From: Balaenoptera acutorostrata
Taxonomy: Eukaryota; Chordata; Mammalia; Artiodactyla; Balaenopteridae
Assembly: GCF_949987535.1 (NCBI RefSeq)
Contig: NC_080074.1
Coordinates: forward strand, 36,625,641-36,689,640
Reading direction: 5' to 3'
Length of the DNA stretch: 64,000 nt
Positions 33,843-45,640 of the stretch are shown here, in pieces (within the stretch, counting starts at the first letter, position 1; every line of letters starts with the position of its first letter). Under the pieces are notes generated by a model. That model searched no databases. It had not been told where the DNA came from and saw only the letters and a list, made by a program, of their open reading frames with translations. The translations under genes and the position numbers were made by a program.

Positions 33843-36800
33843 ATGGTCATAGGAACATACATATTGATAATTACCTTAAACGTGAATGGATTAAATGCTT
33901 CAACCAAAAGACACAGGCTTGCTGAATGGATACAAAAACAAGACCCATATATATGCTGTCTACAAGAGACCCACTTCAGACCTAGGGACACACACAGACT
34001 GAAAGTGAGGGGATGGAAAAAGATATTCCATGCAAATGGAAATCAAAAGAAACCTGGAGTAGCTACACTCATATCAGATAAAATAGACTTTAAAATAAAG
34101 AATGTTACAAGAGACAAGAAAGGACACTACATAATGATCGAGGGATCAATCCAAGAAGAAGCTATAACAATTATAAATATATATGCACCCAACATAGGAG
34201 CACCTCAATATATAAGGCAACTGCTAACAGCTAGAAAAGAGGAAATCGACAGTAACACAATTATAGTGGGGGATTTTAACACCTCACTTACACCAATGGA
34301 CAGATCATCCAAAATGAAAATACATAAGGAAACAGAAGCTTTAAATGACACAATAGACCAGAAAGATTTAATTGATATTTATAGGACATTCCATCCAAAA
34401 ACAGCAGATTACACGTTCTTCTCAAGTGCGCACGGAACATTCTCCAGGATAGATCACATCTTGGGTCACAAATCAAGCCTCAGTAAATTTAAGAAAATTG
34501 AAATCATATCAAGCATCTTCTCTGACCACAACGCTATGAGATTAGAAATCAATTACAGGGAAAAAAACGTAAAAAACACAAACACATGGAGGCTAAACAA
34601 TACGTTACTAAATAACCAAGAGATCACAGAAGAAATCAAAGAGGAAATAAAAAAATACCTAGGGACAAATGACAATGAAAACACGATGATCCAAAACCTA
34701 TGGATGCAGCAAAAGCAGTTCTAAGAGGGAAGTTTATAGCTATACAAGCCTACCTAAAGAAACAAGAAAAATCTCAAGTAAACAATCTAACCTTACACAT
34801 AAAGGAACTAGAGAAAGAAGAACAAACAAAACCCAAAGTTAGCAGAAGGAAAGAAATCATAAAGATCAAAGCAGAAATAAATGAAATAGAAACTAAGAAA
34901 ACAATAGCAAAGATCAATAAAACTAAAAGCTGGTTCTTTGAGAAGATAAACAAAATTGATAAGCCATTAGCCAGACTCATCAAGAAAAAGAGGGAGAGGA
35001 CTCAAATCAATAAAATTAGAAATGAAAAAGGAGAAGTTACAACAGACACCGCAGAAATACAAAGCAGTCTAAGAGACTACTACAAGCAACTCAATGCCAA
35101 AAAAATGGACAACCTGGAAGAAATGGACAAATTCTTAGAAAGGTATAAGCTTCCAAGACTGAACCAGGAAGAAACAGAAAATATGAACAGACCAATCACA
35201 AGTAATGAAATTGAAACTGTGATTAAAAATCTTCCAACAAACAAAAGCCCAGGACCAGATGGCTTCACAGGTGAATTCTATCAAACATTTAGAGAAGAGC
35301 TAACACCCATCCTTCTCAAACTCTTCCAAAACATTGCAGAGGAAGGAACACTCCCAAACTCATTCTATGAGGCCACCATCACCCTGATACCAAAACCAGA
35401 CAAAGATACTACAAAAAAGAGAAAATTACAGACCAATATCACTGATGAATATAGATGCAAAAATCCTCAACAAAATACGAGCAAACAGAATCCAACAACA
35501 CATTAAAAGGATCATACACCACGATCAAGTGGGATTTATCCCAGTGATGCAAGGATTCTTCAATATACGCAAATCAATCAATGTGATACACCATATTAAC
35601 AAATTGAAGAATAAAAATCATATGATCATCTCAATAGATGCAAAAAAAGCTTTTGACAAAATTCAACACCCATTTATGACAAAAACTCTCCAGAAAGTGG
35701 GCATAGAGGGAATTTTCCTTAACATAATAAAGGCCATATATGACAAACCCACAGCAAACATCATTCTCAATGGTGAAAAACTGGAAGCATTTCCTCTAAG
35801 ATCAGGAACGAGACAAGGATGTCCACTCTCACCACTATTATTCAACATAGTTTTGGAAGTCCTAGCCATGGCAATCAGAGAAGAAAAAGAAATAAAAGGA
35901 ATACAAATTGGAAAAGAAGAAGTAAAACTGTCACTGTTTGCAGATGACATGATACTATACATAGAGAATCCTAAAAATGCCATCAGAAAACTACTAGAGC
36001 TAATCAATAAATTTGGTAAAGTTGCAGGATACAAAATTAATGCACAGAAATCTCTTGCATTCCTATACACCAATGATGACAAATCTGAAAGAGAAATTAT
36101 GGAAACACTCCCATTTACCACTGCAACAAAAAGAATAAAATATCTAGGAATAAACCTACCATGGGAGACAAAAGACCTGTATGCAGAAAACTATAAGACA
36201 CTGATGAAAGAAATGAAAGATGATACCAACAGATGGAGAGATATACCATGTTCTTGGATTGGAAGAATCAATATTGTGAAAATGACTATACTACCCAAAG
36301 CAATTTACAGATTCAATGCAATCCCTATCAAATTACCAATGGCATTTTTTACGGAACTAGAACTAATCATCTTAAAATTTGTGTGGAGACACAAAAGACC
36401 CCGAATAGCCAAAGCAGTCTTGAGGGAAAAAAATGGAGCTGGAGGAATCAGACTCCCTGACTTCAGACTATACTACAAAGCTACAGTAATCAAGACAATA
36501 TGGTACTGGCACAAAAACAGAAACATAGATCAATGGAACAGGATAGAAAGCCCAGAGATAAACCCACGCACCTATGGTCAACTAATCTATGACAAAGGAG
36601 GCAAAGATATACAATGGAGAAAACACAGTCTCTTCAATAAGTGGTGCTGGGAAAACTGGACAGCTACATGGAAAAGAATGAAATTAGAACACTCCCTAAC
36701 ACCATACACAAAAATAAACTCAAAATGGATTAGAGACCAAAACGTAAGACCGGACACTATAAAACTCTTAGAGGAAAACATAGGAAGAACGCTCTTTGAC

Positions 36801-37661
36801 GTCAATCATAGCAAGATCTTTTTTGATCCACCTCCTAGACTAATGGAAATAAAAACAAAAATAAACAAATGGGACCTAATGAAACTTCAAAGCTTTTGCA
36901 CAGCAAAGGAAACCATAAACAAGACGAAAAGACAACCCTCAGAATGGGAGAAAATATTTGCAAATGAATCAACGGACAAAGGATTAATCTCCAAAATATA
37001 TAAACAGCTCATTCAGCTCAATATTAAAGAAACAAACAACCCAATCCAAAAATGGGCAGAAGACCTAAATAGACATTTCTCCAAAGAAGACATACAGATG
37101 GCCAAGAAGCACGTGAAAAGCTGCTCAACATCACTAATTATTAGAGAAATGCAAATCAAAACTACAATGAGGTATCACCTCACAGCAGTTAGAATGGGCA
37201 TCATCAGAAAATCTACAAACAACAAATGCTGGAGAGGGTGTGGAGAAAAGGGAAACCTCTTGCACTGTTGGTGGGAATGTAAATTGATACAGCCACTATG
37301 GAGAACAGTATGGAGGTTCCTTAAAAAACTAAAAATAGATTTACCGTATGATCCAGCAATCCCACTACTGGGCGTATACCCAGAGAAAAACATAATTCAA
37401 AAAGACACATGCACCCCAATGTTCATTGCAGCACTATTTACAATAGCCAGGTCATGGAAGCAACCTAAATGCCCATCAACAGATGAATGGTTAAAGAAGT
37501 TGTGGTATATATATACAATGGAATATTACTCAGCCATAAAAAGGAACGAAACTGAGTCATTTGCTGAGACGTGGATAAATCTAGAGACTGTCATACAGAG
37601 TGAAGTAAGTCAGAAAGAGAAAAACAAATATCGTATATTAACGCATGTATGTGGAACCTAG
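33843..37661 (+). pseudogene. L1 ORF2 in three frames (endonuclease, reverse transcriptase, Cys-rich C-terminus)
   Basis: Segment 1 (33843-34724, 293 codons) is the complete APE-like endonuclease: NVNG near residue 14, QETH near 43, VGDFN near 145, SRIDHIL near 205, SDHN near 230. A 1-nt deletion at about 34703 (ctatggatg versus ctatgggatg in the copy at 53310) shifts to segment 2 (34700-35506), which carries the start of the reverse transcriptase ([15 protein letters not shown]). A 1-nt insertion near 35415 shifts to segment 3 (35445-37661, 738 codons, open to its natural TAG). That segment has [12 protein letters not shown], the catalytic FADDMILY (Asp codons at 35943-35948) and C-X3-C-X7-H-X4-C ([18 protein letters not shown]). 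All catalytic residues are present but no single protein can be made. Confidence 0.95.
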
Positions 37662-37849
37662 AAAAATGGTACAGATGAGCCGGTTTGCAGGGCAGAAGTT
37701 GAGACACAGATGTAGAGAACAGACATATGGACACCAAGGGGGGAAAACTGCGGTGGGGTGGGGATGGTGGTGTGCTGAATTGGGCAATTGGGATTGACAT
37801 GTATACAATGATGTGTATAAAACTGATGACTAACAAGAACCTACAGTAT

Positions 37850-38039
37850 AAAAACAAACAAACAAACAAAACAACTAATACTAAACTTTCATTGGGTTAT
37901 TTGTATGGAAATATGTTAATATAAATGTTTCAGACATTACATGAAATTTCTAAAAATCTTATATGTTCTGGTATAATGTTATAAGTCATAATTGTAGTTA
38001 TTACTTTAAAATGTATATCTCAGAAATAAAAAAAAAAAA
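37850..38039 (+). other. L1 tail with candidate 3'-transduced segment and terminal poly(A) signal
   Basis: An A-rich tract with AAAC repeats (37850-37875) looks like the L1's own tail. It is followed by about 150 bp of AT-rich sequence (37876-38024) and AATAAA (38025-38030) running into the terminal A run before the TSD. The intervening sequence does not resemble the 3' ends of the other L1s here (20700-20956, 56263-56652). Confidence 0.55.
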
Positions 38040-38052
38040 AAGACATGACCTG

Positions 38053-41000
38053 TGATGAATATTGAAATTAAAGTTGCTTTTATGGCCATTCATCACTGAA
38101 CCTTAGCATCTGAATGGACAATGATTATTTGTAAGTGAATTATTGTAGTTTATTTTTCAAAAAGCAATTCAATTTACAAATTTCTAAAATCTGTCTGTAA
38201 TGGTCCATGTTATGGTAAATAATTCCAACTTGCAAGTAAAGAACTGAGTCTTAATTTCAGACTGATCATAATTAGCAAAATCTAATAGAACCCATTTCCC
38301 AGCCTCATCTTAATGGACGTCAACTTCTCTACATTCTCAAAATTGCCACCTGTAATAATGGTGAGTTAGTAAGATCCATGGAAGCCAAAACCAGAGCATT
38401 TAAAACACAATTTTCCCATACTTTAAATGCCTGTCAGCATCTTCTTCCATTCATTCCCAAGTTTCAAAAAGATCTGCAGGTCTTGAACACAGTATTTTCT
38501 TTCTTAGATGGCACTGGGCCTTCTTTGCATAGTTCTGAGGTAAGTCATTGAATCACTTAGTGTTCAAGTTATATTCCCCAAAGCTCCCTTAGTAGCCACT
38601 AATCCCCCAAATGTTTGAAATATCTGTAATTAGTAGGTCAATATCAATTAGTGATGGTGTATATTTTTAAGGGTTTTGCTCAATGAGTGTTTAGATACTA
38701 TCAACCCTATCTTTCATGGAACTATGGAATAATCCATGCCTAAATCTACAGACATCATAAACCTATATGCCACGTGTAAGCTAGCACCTATAACATCTTT
38801 GCTGTGTTTTAGTATCTCACCAAATACGTTATTTAAATGAATAATACTTCAAAAAATTCATATCTCAAAATTAAAATTAATAAAATTTAGATTAATAAAT
38901 TATAAGAAGAAGTTCTTTTGGTGGTGGTAGTGGAAGTTTTTGTTTGTTTGTTTGTACTTACTAGCCATTGGGTATCTGCTAAAAATTACTTAAGTCCAAC
39001 ATTGGCTACTGGTTCCCAAGTAAAGAGTTCAAAGCATCTTAAATTTAGGGTGTGATGTGTTCACTCACTTTAATGCAACTCTGTTTTGCCTGATTCTTTT
39101 TCCTCTATCACCATCAATGGAGATTTTACTGCTAAACTGCAAATTTTCAACGTGCTTCTCCACCTTCTTGGTTTCAGACAACGCAATATCCCTAAAGTTC
39201 TCCCCAAATTTCCTAAGTTTATTCAACTTCATCCTATATATCCCCATGGAAAGAGAAGTCATTTCTTCTGTCTTGGAGTGTCTTCCATAGATTTTCTTTC
39301 CACTCTGAACATATTGAGGAGCCTTCCAAAATCAGTTTTTAGGCTTTTGTATGGGGAATACTCTAGGTACCACCCAGGATGAGAGTGAATTAGGACATGA
39401 TGACTAGTCTATCTGTTCTGCCTCTCTTGCATTAGTACACAGAATGTGGAAAGAAAGGGCATCCAGTTATTGGATGCCTTCCTGCTGCTGACAGAGTTGA
39501 ACTTAAAAAATAACGTTGGAATTCATTGCAGTCAGAAGTGTCTACGCTTCTGAACTCTTTCCAAGTCTAGGAATATAAGTGTGGCAGTATCTACCTACTG
39601 AACGCTGCTATTATCTGGTAAGGAAATTCCAATTAAATGATACCATTACCTAGATATGGATGGGTTCCAGAATCTCAGCACAAAGAGAGAAAGAGAGAGA
39701 AAGAAAGAAAAACAAAATAAAGCCAAAGTCTAAATCTGGAGATGTCTCTCATGTTTTTGAAAGAACTAATACTGCTCTCTGGGACCACAGAGTTTCTTCC
39801 CTGTCACCATACTGCTTCACTACTTGGGTCCATGATCATGGATCAAGGTGGTATACCTCAAGTATCTCTCCTGGGCTATCTTAAGACATGTAACACCACT
39901 ATTGGAACTTATATTTGTTTTGATATATTCTCATTGGCAGTAGTAGGTTTAGATCTTGGCCAGTGTCATTTCCACATGGCCTTCTAGGGAATATTTTTAT
40001 ACCCTCTCTCAGCTTGCCTTCAACTTCTGCCTCCTTTCCCTCCTTGATCAGCTTTAACAACTAAAAGAAGTTGTAGGGTGAGGGGGAGCAATCATACTCT
40101 GCTTTTTAGATAGAGCAATTTACTTGGAAAAGCATGAGCTAGGAACTGATCCAAAAAAATATTTGAACTCATATCCAGATTCCATAGCATTTTTAGGTTG
40201 CAAAGACATATTTTCTCCTAGCATTCTGGGAAGTTATTAAGAAATTAGCTAGAACTGCCCTCCAGCTCTCTACACACCAAAATGCCCACTTAAAGGCATT
40301 TACACATTCTGCCACATTTACTGACTTTCTTGCTTTTTTGATTTGTTTTGATTTGGCCTAGCAGTCAAGTACAGAGTTTTCTAACTCTGCTACTTCTGTA
40401 TCTAGCAACAACTCAGGAAAACATGCTGGGTCACAGTTCAAAAGGTCCCTGACCTGATACTGGGGTAGGATTTCCTGAAACCAATCCCAGCTTTTGGTTA
40501 TGGTTTCTTCCAGTAAAAGAGGAAATAAGTATCCTGAAGCCAAGATGCATTCATCAGTTTGGCAAAGTATTTTCCGACTCCTCCAGATTACCTGCCTGAG
40601 GCTCTCTCCTTTTTTAAAGGATGCATGAGGAAAATCTGATCACTTTTTATTGGACCCCAGACTAGCTTCCAACAAACTCTCTTTATTTCAATAGGCCAGC
40701 ACACAAGGTAGATAATTAATTGCATAGAAACTACTCCCTTTGGTACAGCCTTCCTAAGTACCCATGTCTAATATGATTTTAATGATGCTTGCAATATTCC
40801 ATAGATCCTATTCACAGTTGGTCATTATTCCTGTCACCAGAAATGTGAATATCAAAGTTGACCTTTATCCCTATGCATTATCCCTGTATGAACCTGGTGC
40901 TAAAGAAGGAGAAATATATTTAATTCCAGCTTAGAGATAATGTTACTGTGAAGTAATTCAGGTTTTACTCAGGACTTTCTACATTGAAAGGTGAGCAGAT

Positions 41001-41619
41001 GTGTAAATCACCTAAGAAGAAGATGGAAAGATAGACCAAAAGAGACAGGGCCTACAGCTTTTACCTGGCACATGGCAAGGTTATATCTGTGTATCATGGA
41101 AGGGCCCCCCAGATTAATGGGGATGGTGCTGACTCGGCTCAAAGACTTCCCAGCCAACTCTGTAGTTAGGACAAGGCTTTCATTTCAGGCCACTATTGCA
41201 GGTGGATTTACTTTCTCCCCATGCTTTCTAAGTAGTACATAAGGTAGAATTTAGTATCAAACCATCATTCCCCTGGGATAATGGATTATCACAAGCTCTG
41301 AGACCTCTGTAGAGACTGCCCATATGCATTACCTTCTACTCTACCACCTACATGGTGGTAATCCATTCTGACAATGGGTGCAAATCAACCTTACCCAGTT
41401 GTTACAGGAGAATTTCTAATGCCATACTGATTGTCAACTCTGATTCTAGTAGCCCACTAACTGAGACTTACCTGCTTTCATCAGGCCCCTACTCTAATGT
41501 CAGCAAGTCTGCCTCTGAACCCTGACCCAGGGCAATAACAATGTCACATGAAGAAAACCTTCTCAGATGAGCTCTGTTAGTCTACCTGGATTATAGGTAT
41601 CACCAGTGATATGCAGGTG
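38053..41619. other. Anonymous region; possible decayed ERV internal sequence at its right end
   Basis: No gene recognised. GC content rises after about 39000. The stretch just before the LTR at 41620 could be ERV internal sequence: 41358-41378 reads VIHSDNG in one frame, similar to a retroviral-type integrase core motif, but no continuous frame supports it. Confidence 0.3.
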
Positions 41620-42030
41620 TGATGGTTAATTTTATGTGTCAACTGGGCTAAGGTATGCCCAGATAACTGGTAACATATTATTTTGGGGTGTGTCTGTCAG
41701 GGTGTTTTCAGAAGAGATTAGCATTTGAATTGGTCAACTGAATAAAAAAGATCACCCTCACCAGTTTGGGTGGGTATCATTCAATTTGTGGAGGGCCTGA
41801 ATAGGACAAAAAAGCAGAGGAAGGGTGAATTTGCTCCCTGCTCAAACTGGGACATCATCATTTCCTGCCTTTAGACTTGGCTCTCCTTGTTCTCGGTGCT
41901 TTGAGTTTTGACTAGAATTTTACCACAGACTTTCACAGGCCTCCAGCAGGCAGAGGGCAGATTGTGGAACATCTCAGCCTCCATAATCACATCATGATTT
42001 GTAGTATAAACCAACTTCTGTAAATATTCC
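41620..42030 (+). mobile_element. ERV-L LTR (MLT2-type)
   Basis: Starts TGATGGTTAATTTTATGTGT and runs through 'tgcccagataactggtaaca', 'ttagcatttgaattggtcaa', 'gatcaccctcaccagtttgg', 'ggcctgaataggacaaaaaa' to 'cagcctccataatcacatca' near its 3' end. These are diagnostic for MLT2-type LTRs of ERV-L. The last part (the polyadenylation region and terminal inverted dinucleotide) is degraded. Either a solo LTR or the 3' LTR of a heavily decayed element. No protein coding. Confidence 0.75.
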
Positions 42031-42894
42031 TACCCTGGCCAGTTTAAATCTATCACTGTATCATTACTGAATGCAGAGTTGTGCACTGGTGGCTGGCATG
42101 AGCAGATAAAACTAGCTCCAGCACACCTATCTAGATTACCCATGATTCCTTTCTTCATACTCCACTTCTTCATCTTGGAACCTCTTTGTCAATTATTTTA
42201 CCTGAACTATAGAAGTGAATGACTTGTACATTGTGGAATCCACCCAGCCCACCCCCAACAGAATGTCTGTGTGTGTAAGTAAACTTCCCTGTTCAAGTAG
42301 GCCATCAACATTGCCATACCTATTCTCACTATGTGCTCAACACAAGACCCAAACGTACAGGTTTAGTGCCAGACCCTGATCCTGGATATTTCACCAATAC
42401 ATCATTAAAGAACTCTAAAAAATAACAGGACAAAATCAAGAATGCTAGAATATATTTACAGTCTTTGTATTTTAGGTCAATTAACATCAAATTAAGTTGA
42501 TTACCGACTACCAATAAATTGTTTCATACCAATAGTGTGGAAACAAATGACTCCATGTTATTAAACTATCAGAAGCACTCATATGAAAGGTTACGGGTTT
42601 CAAATTTTTTGGCTACCATTTGTCATTAAATAGTCTAGCAGGCTGTCCTATTTCTGAGCTTCGCAGTGAGTAGCCTAATTGAGGGCACAGCTGTTCTTGT
42701 GTAATTTGTCACTGTCTCTCTCCGACCATACTGAGTACTGAGTTTCTTTTCTCTGATATTATCTAAATTAAAAGTAAATCAACAAAGATAGAACACACGA
42801 GCTGGCTAGCTAACAGGGTGAGTAGAATTTTAAATCAACTAATTAATCAAATGGAAGACATCTGGTAAAACAAAAAATGTAGTAGAGGAAAATG
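42031..42894. other. Anonymous sequence, no feature recognised
   Basis: Nothing recognised on either strand. Confidence 0.4.
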
Positions 42895-42990
42895 GTTAAG
42901 ATCTAGACTTCCTGAGCCAGAGATGTGTTTCAATTCCCACATCTGCCAATATCAGCTGTATGATATTGAACAAGTTACTGAACATCTGTT
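42895..42990 (+). mobile_element. MIR SINE fragment
   Basis: 'agacttcctgagccagagat', 'tcaattcccacatctgccaa' and 'ttgaacaagttactgaacat' follow the MIR core (GGTTCGAATCCCGGCTCTGC ... GGGCAAGTTACTTAACCTC). Confidence 0.65.
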
Positions 42991-43874
42991 GGCAGAGGCT
43001 GCCAGCTGATCACCATAATGACTTTCACTTCTTCTCGGTTTCTGGCTAGACTATATCTCTCATCTGACCAATATTGGCAATGGAACAGAAAAGCAACAGA
43101 TGCTACTTTGGGGCTAAGAACGTTAAGAAGCCAGTATTCATCCTCCATTCTCCTTTTTCAGTACAGACTGAAATACAGATTCAGATGACAATAAAGACTC
43201 CGAGGGATGGTGAAACAAAATGGAACAAGCCTGGTTCCTTGAATCACCACAAGGAGAACAGTCACCTGCAGACCAAGGCCATCACTTTGACTTTTCCTTG
43301 AGTGCACTGTCTTTGAACTTCAACGTATCTGTTACATCAGTTCAGCCTACCCAAATGAATACAACATCTGTTTGAATGAAAGTATACTACCACTACCTGC
43401 CTTAATTAACATTGTCTTGGCTGGGAGTAGCAAAACTTCACTGAAGCTACACCAAGTTAAATAGAGAAATTTTCGGTAATGAAGTGGTAGTCCAGGAAAA
43501 TACCTGTCTCTCTAGCGGCAATAGAAACAATCAGAAAAGTCATTTAAAATCTAAGAAGCCACTTTTAAAATATCTCTTATCTCTGTATATGTTCATTATT
43601 CTATCTTTCCATGTAAATGCCACTCCACAGGTTGATTTTACACACCCATGTTCAAGAAAATAATATCTCTCAATTGCAATTTCAAACTCAAGGGAATAGA
43701 ATCTATTTGACCCATCTTAGGCTAAATGTTCACCATTTGTCCACTTTAGAACAAAGCAATGAGATCACAAAATACTAACATCATTGCCAAAGGCCCACTC
43801 CTATGTGTGAGTCAAGAGGGGCGATTCTCAATGTAAAAAGGTTTGCGGTAAATAGACTCAAAATGGGTCAAGTA
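42991..43874. other. Anonymous sequence, no feature recognised
   Basis: A 75-codon ORF at 43074-43301 has no recognisable domain. Confidence 0.4.
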
Positions 43875-43982
43875 CACTATCTCATGAATTATCATAAAAA
43901 TTAAATGAAATGCTCCTGAAATCCTTAGCAAAGTTCCTTACACACAGTAAGGAACTTGTTATTCTTATGATTATTATTATTA
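43875..43982 (+). mobile_element. MIR SINE 3' fragment
   Basis: 'aaaaattaaatgaaatgctc', 'cttagcaaagttccttacac', 'acagtaaggaacttgttatt' match the MIR 3' end (GATTAAATGAG...AGAACAGTGCCTGGCACATAGTAAG). Confidence 0.65.
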
Positions 43983-44578
43983 GACATTGTACCAGTTTTC
44001 TGTTGCCATAACAAATTATCAAAAACATAGCAACTTCAACAACATTCATTAAACAACATCCATTTATCTCACAGTTTCCATGGGTCAGAAGTCTGGGCAC
44101 AGCGTGGCCTAGCTGGTTCCTCTGGTCCAGGTCTCACAAGAACCAAATCAAGATGTTGGCAGGACTGTGTTCCTTTCTAGACGCAGATTTTTGGAGGCAC
44201 TTCAAAGCTCTTTTAGTTTGTTGGCAGAATTCAGTTCCTTGTACTTATAGGAAATAGGTCCCTGTTTCCTTGAAGACTGCCAACTATGGGCTGACTTTAT
44301 CTCCCAGAAGCCTCTCTCTGGCCCTTGCAGTTGGCCCCCGATAGCTCAGGACCAGCAATGGTGCTTTGAATCCTCACTCGGAATCTTTGCTTTCCCCTTC
44401 TGCAGCATCTTTCCTGCCTTCTCTTCCACCACATCTCTCTGACTCCAGCCAGAGAAAATTATCTGCTTTTAAGGCTTATGTGATTAAGTTGGACCCACCC
44501 AAATTATCCAGAATAATCTTCTCACTTTAAGGTTCATAACCTTAATTACACCTTAATTACATTTGCAAAGTTCCTTTT
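43983..44578 (-). mobile_element. MaLR LTR (MLT1-type), reverse, broken at right end
   Basis: Reverse-complement matches to an MLT1-like LTR: 'ttttctgttgccataacaaa', 'tctcacagtttccatgggtc', 'ttatgtgattaagttggacc', 'ccagaataatcttctcactt', 'aattacatttgcaaagttcc'. It stops where the LTR would continue toward its 5' end. The missing end lies about 320 bp to the right in opposite orientation (44895-44984). Confidence 0.7.
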
Positions 44579-44672
44579 TTTTGTTGGAGTTGCATACATT
44601 TTTTTAATTGAAAGAAGTTAGCCTCCTAAGTATTGCTCTTACAGGTTTATCGAAGTCAAGTATTCATACCAC

Positions 44673-45132
44673 TTATAAATTTTAAAATATATGTATGGAA
44701 AGTAATTTACACATAAAGGCAAACACAAATTGTATGCTTACATAATATTTAAAAATCATTACAGTCGTGTTTATACCATGACCTGCTTCAAAATTTCTTC
44801 AGAACTATTCAAAAGTAAATGGTAGTTGGGTCATATATGTCTATCATAAATTCTAAATTAGAGAAGTCTGGAGTAGTAATATTTAATGTCTTTCTGTGGT
44901 AGGTAGAATTGCCCCCTAAAAATGTCCATGCCCTTATCACTGGAGCCTATGAATGTTATGTTTTCATGTTAAAAGGAACTTTGCATTTACTTCTGAAGAG
45001 TTCTGAAGAAATTTTGAAGCAAGTCATGGTAGAAACATGACTGTAATGATTTTTAAATATTATGTAAGCATGCAATTTGTGTTTGCCTTTATATGTAAAT
45101 TAATTTCTATACATGTATTTTAAAATTTATAA
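44673..45132. repeat. Long inverted repeat (148-bp arms, 164-bp spacer)
   Basis: Arm 1 (44673-44820) and the reverse complement of arm 2 (44985-45132) align without gaps over 148 bp with 10 differences by hand count (about 93%). The spacer is 44821-44984. The sequence of the arms (containing 'aaaggcaaacacaaattg' and 'atgcttacataatattta') is not a repeat I can name. Confidence 0.93.
44895..44984 (+). mobile_element. Inverted 5' end of the MLT1-type LTR
   Basis: 'gtggtaggtagaattgcccc', 'aatgtccatgcccttatcac', 'tggagcctatgaatgttatg' and 'aaaaggaactttgca' match the 5' start of an MLT1-type LTR in forward orientation. They complete, at the word AAGGAACTTTGCA/TGCAAAGTTCC, the reversed LTR that breaks off at 44578. 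Confidence 0.7.
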
Positions 45133-45204
45133 TTATTCTCTTTGTTAAGTAACACATCCTCTGATTTATATATTCATTTCACATATTTTTTTTTTTACAT
45201 GCTC

Positions 45205-45640
45205 ACAATTTCAGGTGCTAGAGATACAGTCCTGGCCAGCACAGTTTAGAGTCCTGTGCCATGCAGGAGCCTACACGCTAGTACCGACAGACAAGCAATA
45301 AGCAAGTTAACTTAAAAATCAAGGTAATTTCAGATGGTGATAAAACAAGAGTTATGTTTTGGAGAGGCCCAGAGAGCTAGGTAGGCAAAAGGCAGCTCTC
45401 TTTTAGATTGGCTGGTCAGGGCACATCTCCCTAAAGGAGGTAGGATTTGAACATTACAGGTAAAGGTACAGTAGAAGAATGTATCCACAGGGAAGGGAAC
45501 CAGTTTGAAGTGACGTGGCAACAAGCTTGGGAAAAAGTGACCAATGGGAGAAAGGTACTAGATGAATTCAGAGAGGGGGACAGAGGCCAGATCACTTGCC
45601 TAACACTTTTAAATTCTCATTGTCAATATAGGTACTTAAA
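45205..45640 (-). mobile_element. L2 fragment (reverse)
   Basis: 'aggtgctagagatacagtcc', 'aggagcctacacgctagtac', 'ttcagatggtgataaaacaa', 'ggctggtcagggcacatctc', 'aaaggaggtaggatttgaac' follow the reversed L2 3' region. Internal fragments are decayed; a 68-codon ORF at 45447-45653 is a by-product. Confidence 0.6.

Larger units (their letters stand above)
32726..38052 (+). mobile_element. Nearly complete L1 (5'-truncated in the 5' UTR), TSD-flanked
   Basis: The body is 32739-38039 (5,301 bp), with a perfect 13-bp TSD, AAGACATGACCTG, at 32726-32738 and 38040-38052. The insertion site is TT/AAGAC. It keeps only about 140 bp of 5' UTR, so no promoter region, but retains all of ORF1 and ORF2. The 3' end has an A-rich (AAAC)n tract at 37850-37875, then about 150 bp of other sequence and a terminal AATAAA with an A run. 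It is younger-looking than the 24607-29035 copy, but both ORFs are broken. Confidence 0.97.

Noticed and set aside
35663..36121. 152-codon antisense ORF
   Set aside because: Shadow of the L1 reverse transcriptase frame.
40991..41242. 83-codon ORF as a host exon or ERV gene
   Set aside because: No motif strong enough. The region may be ERV-derived, but the frame is short and isolated.
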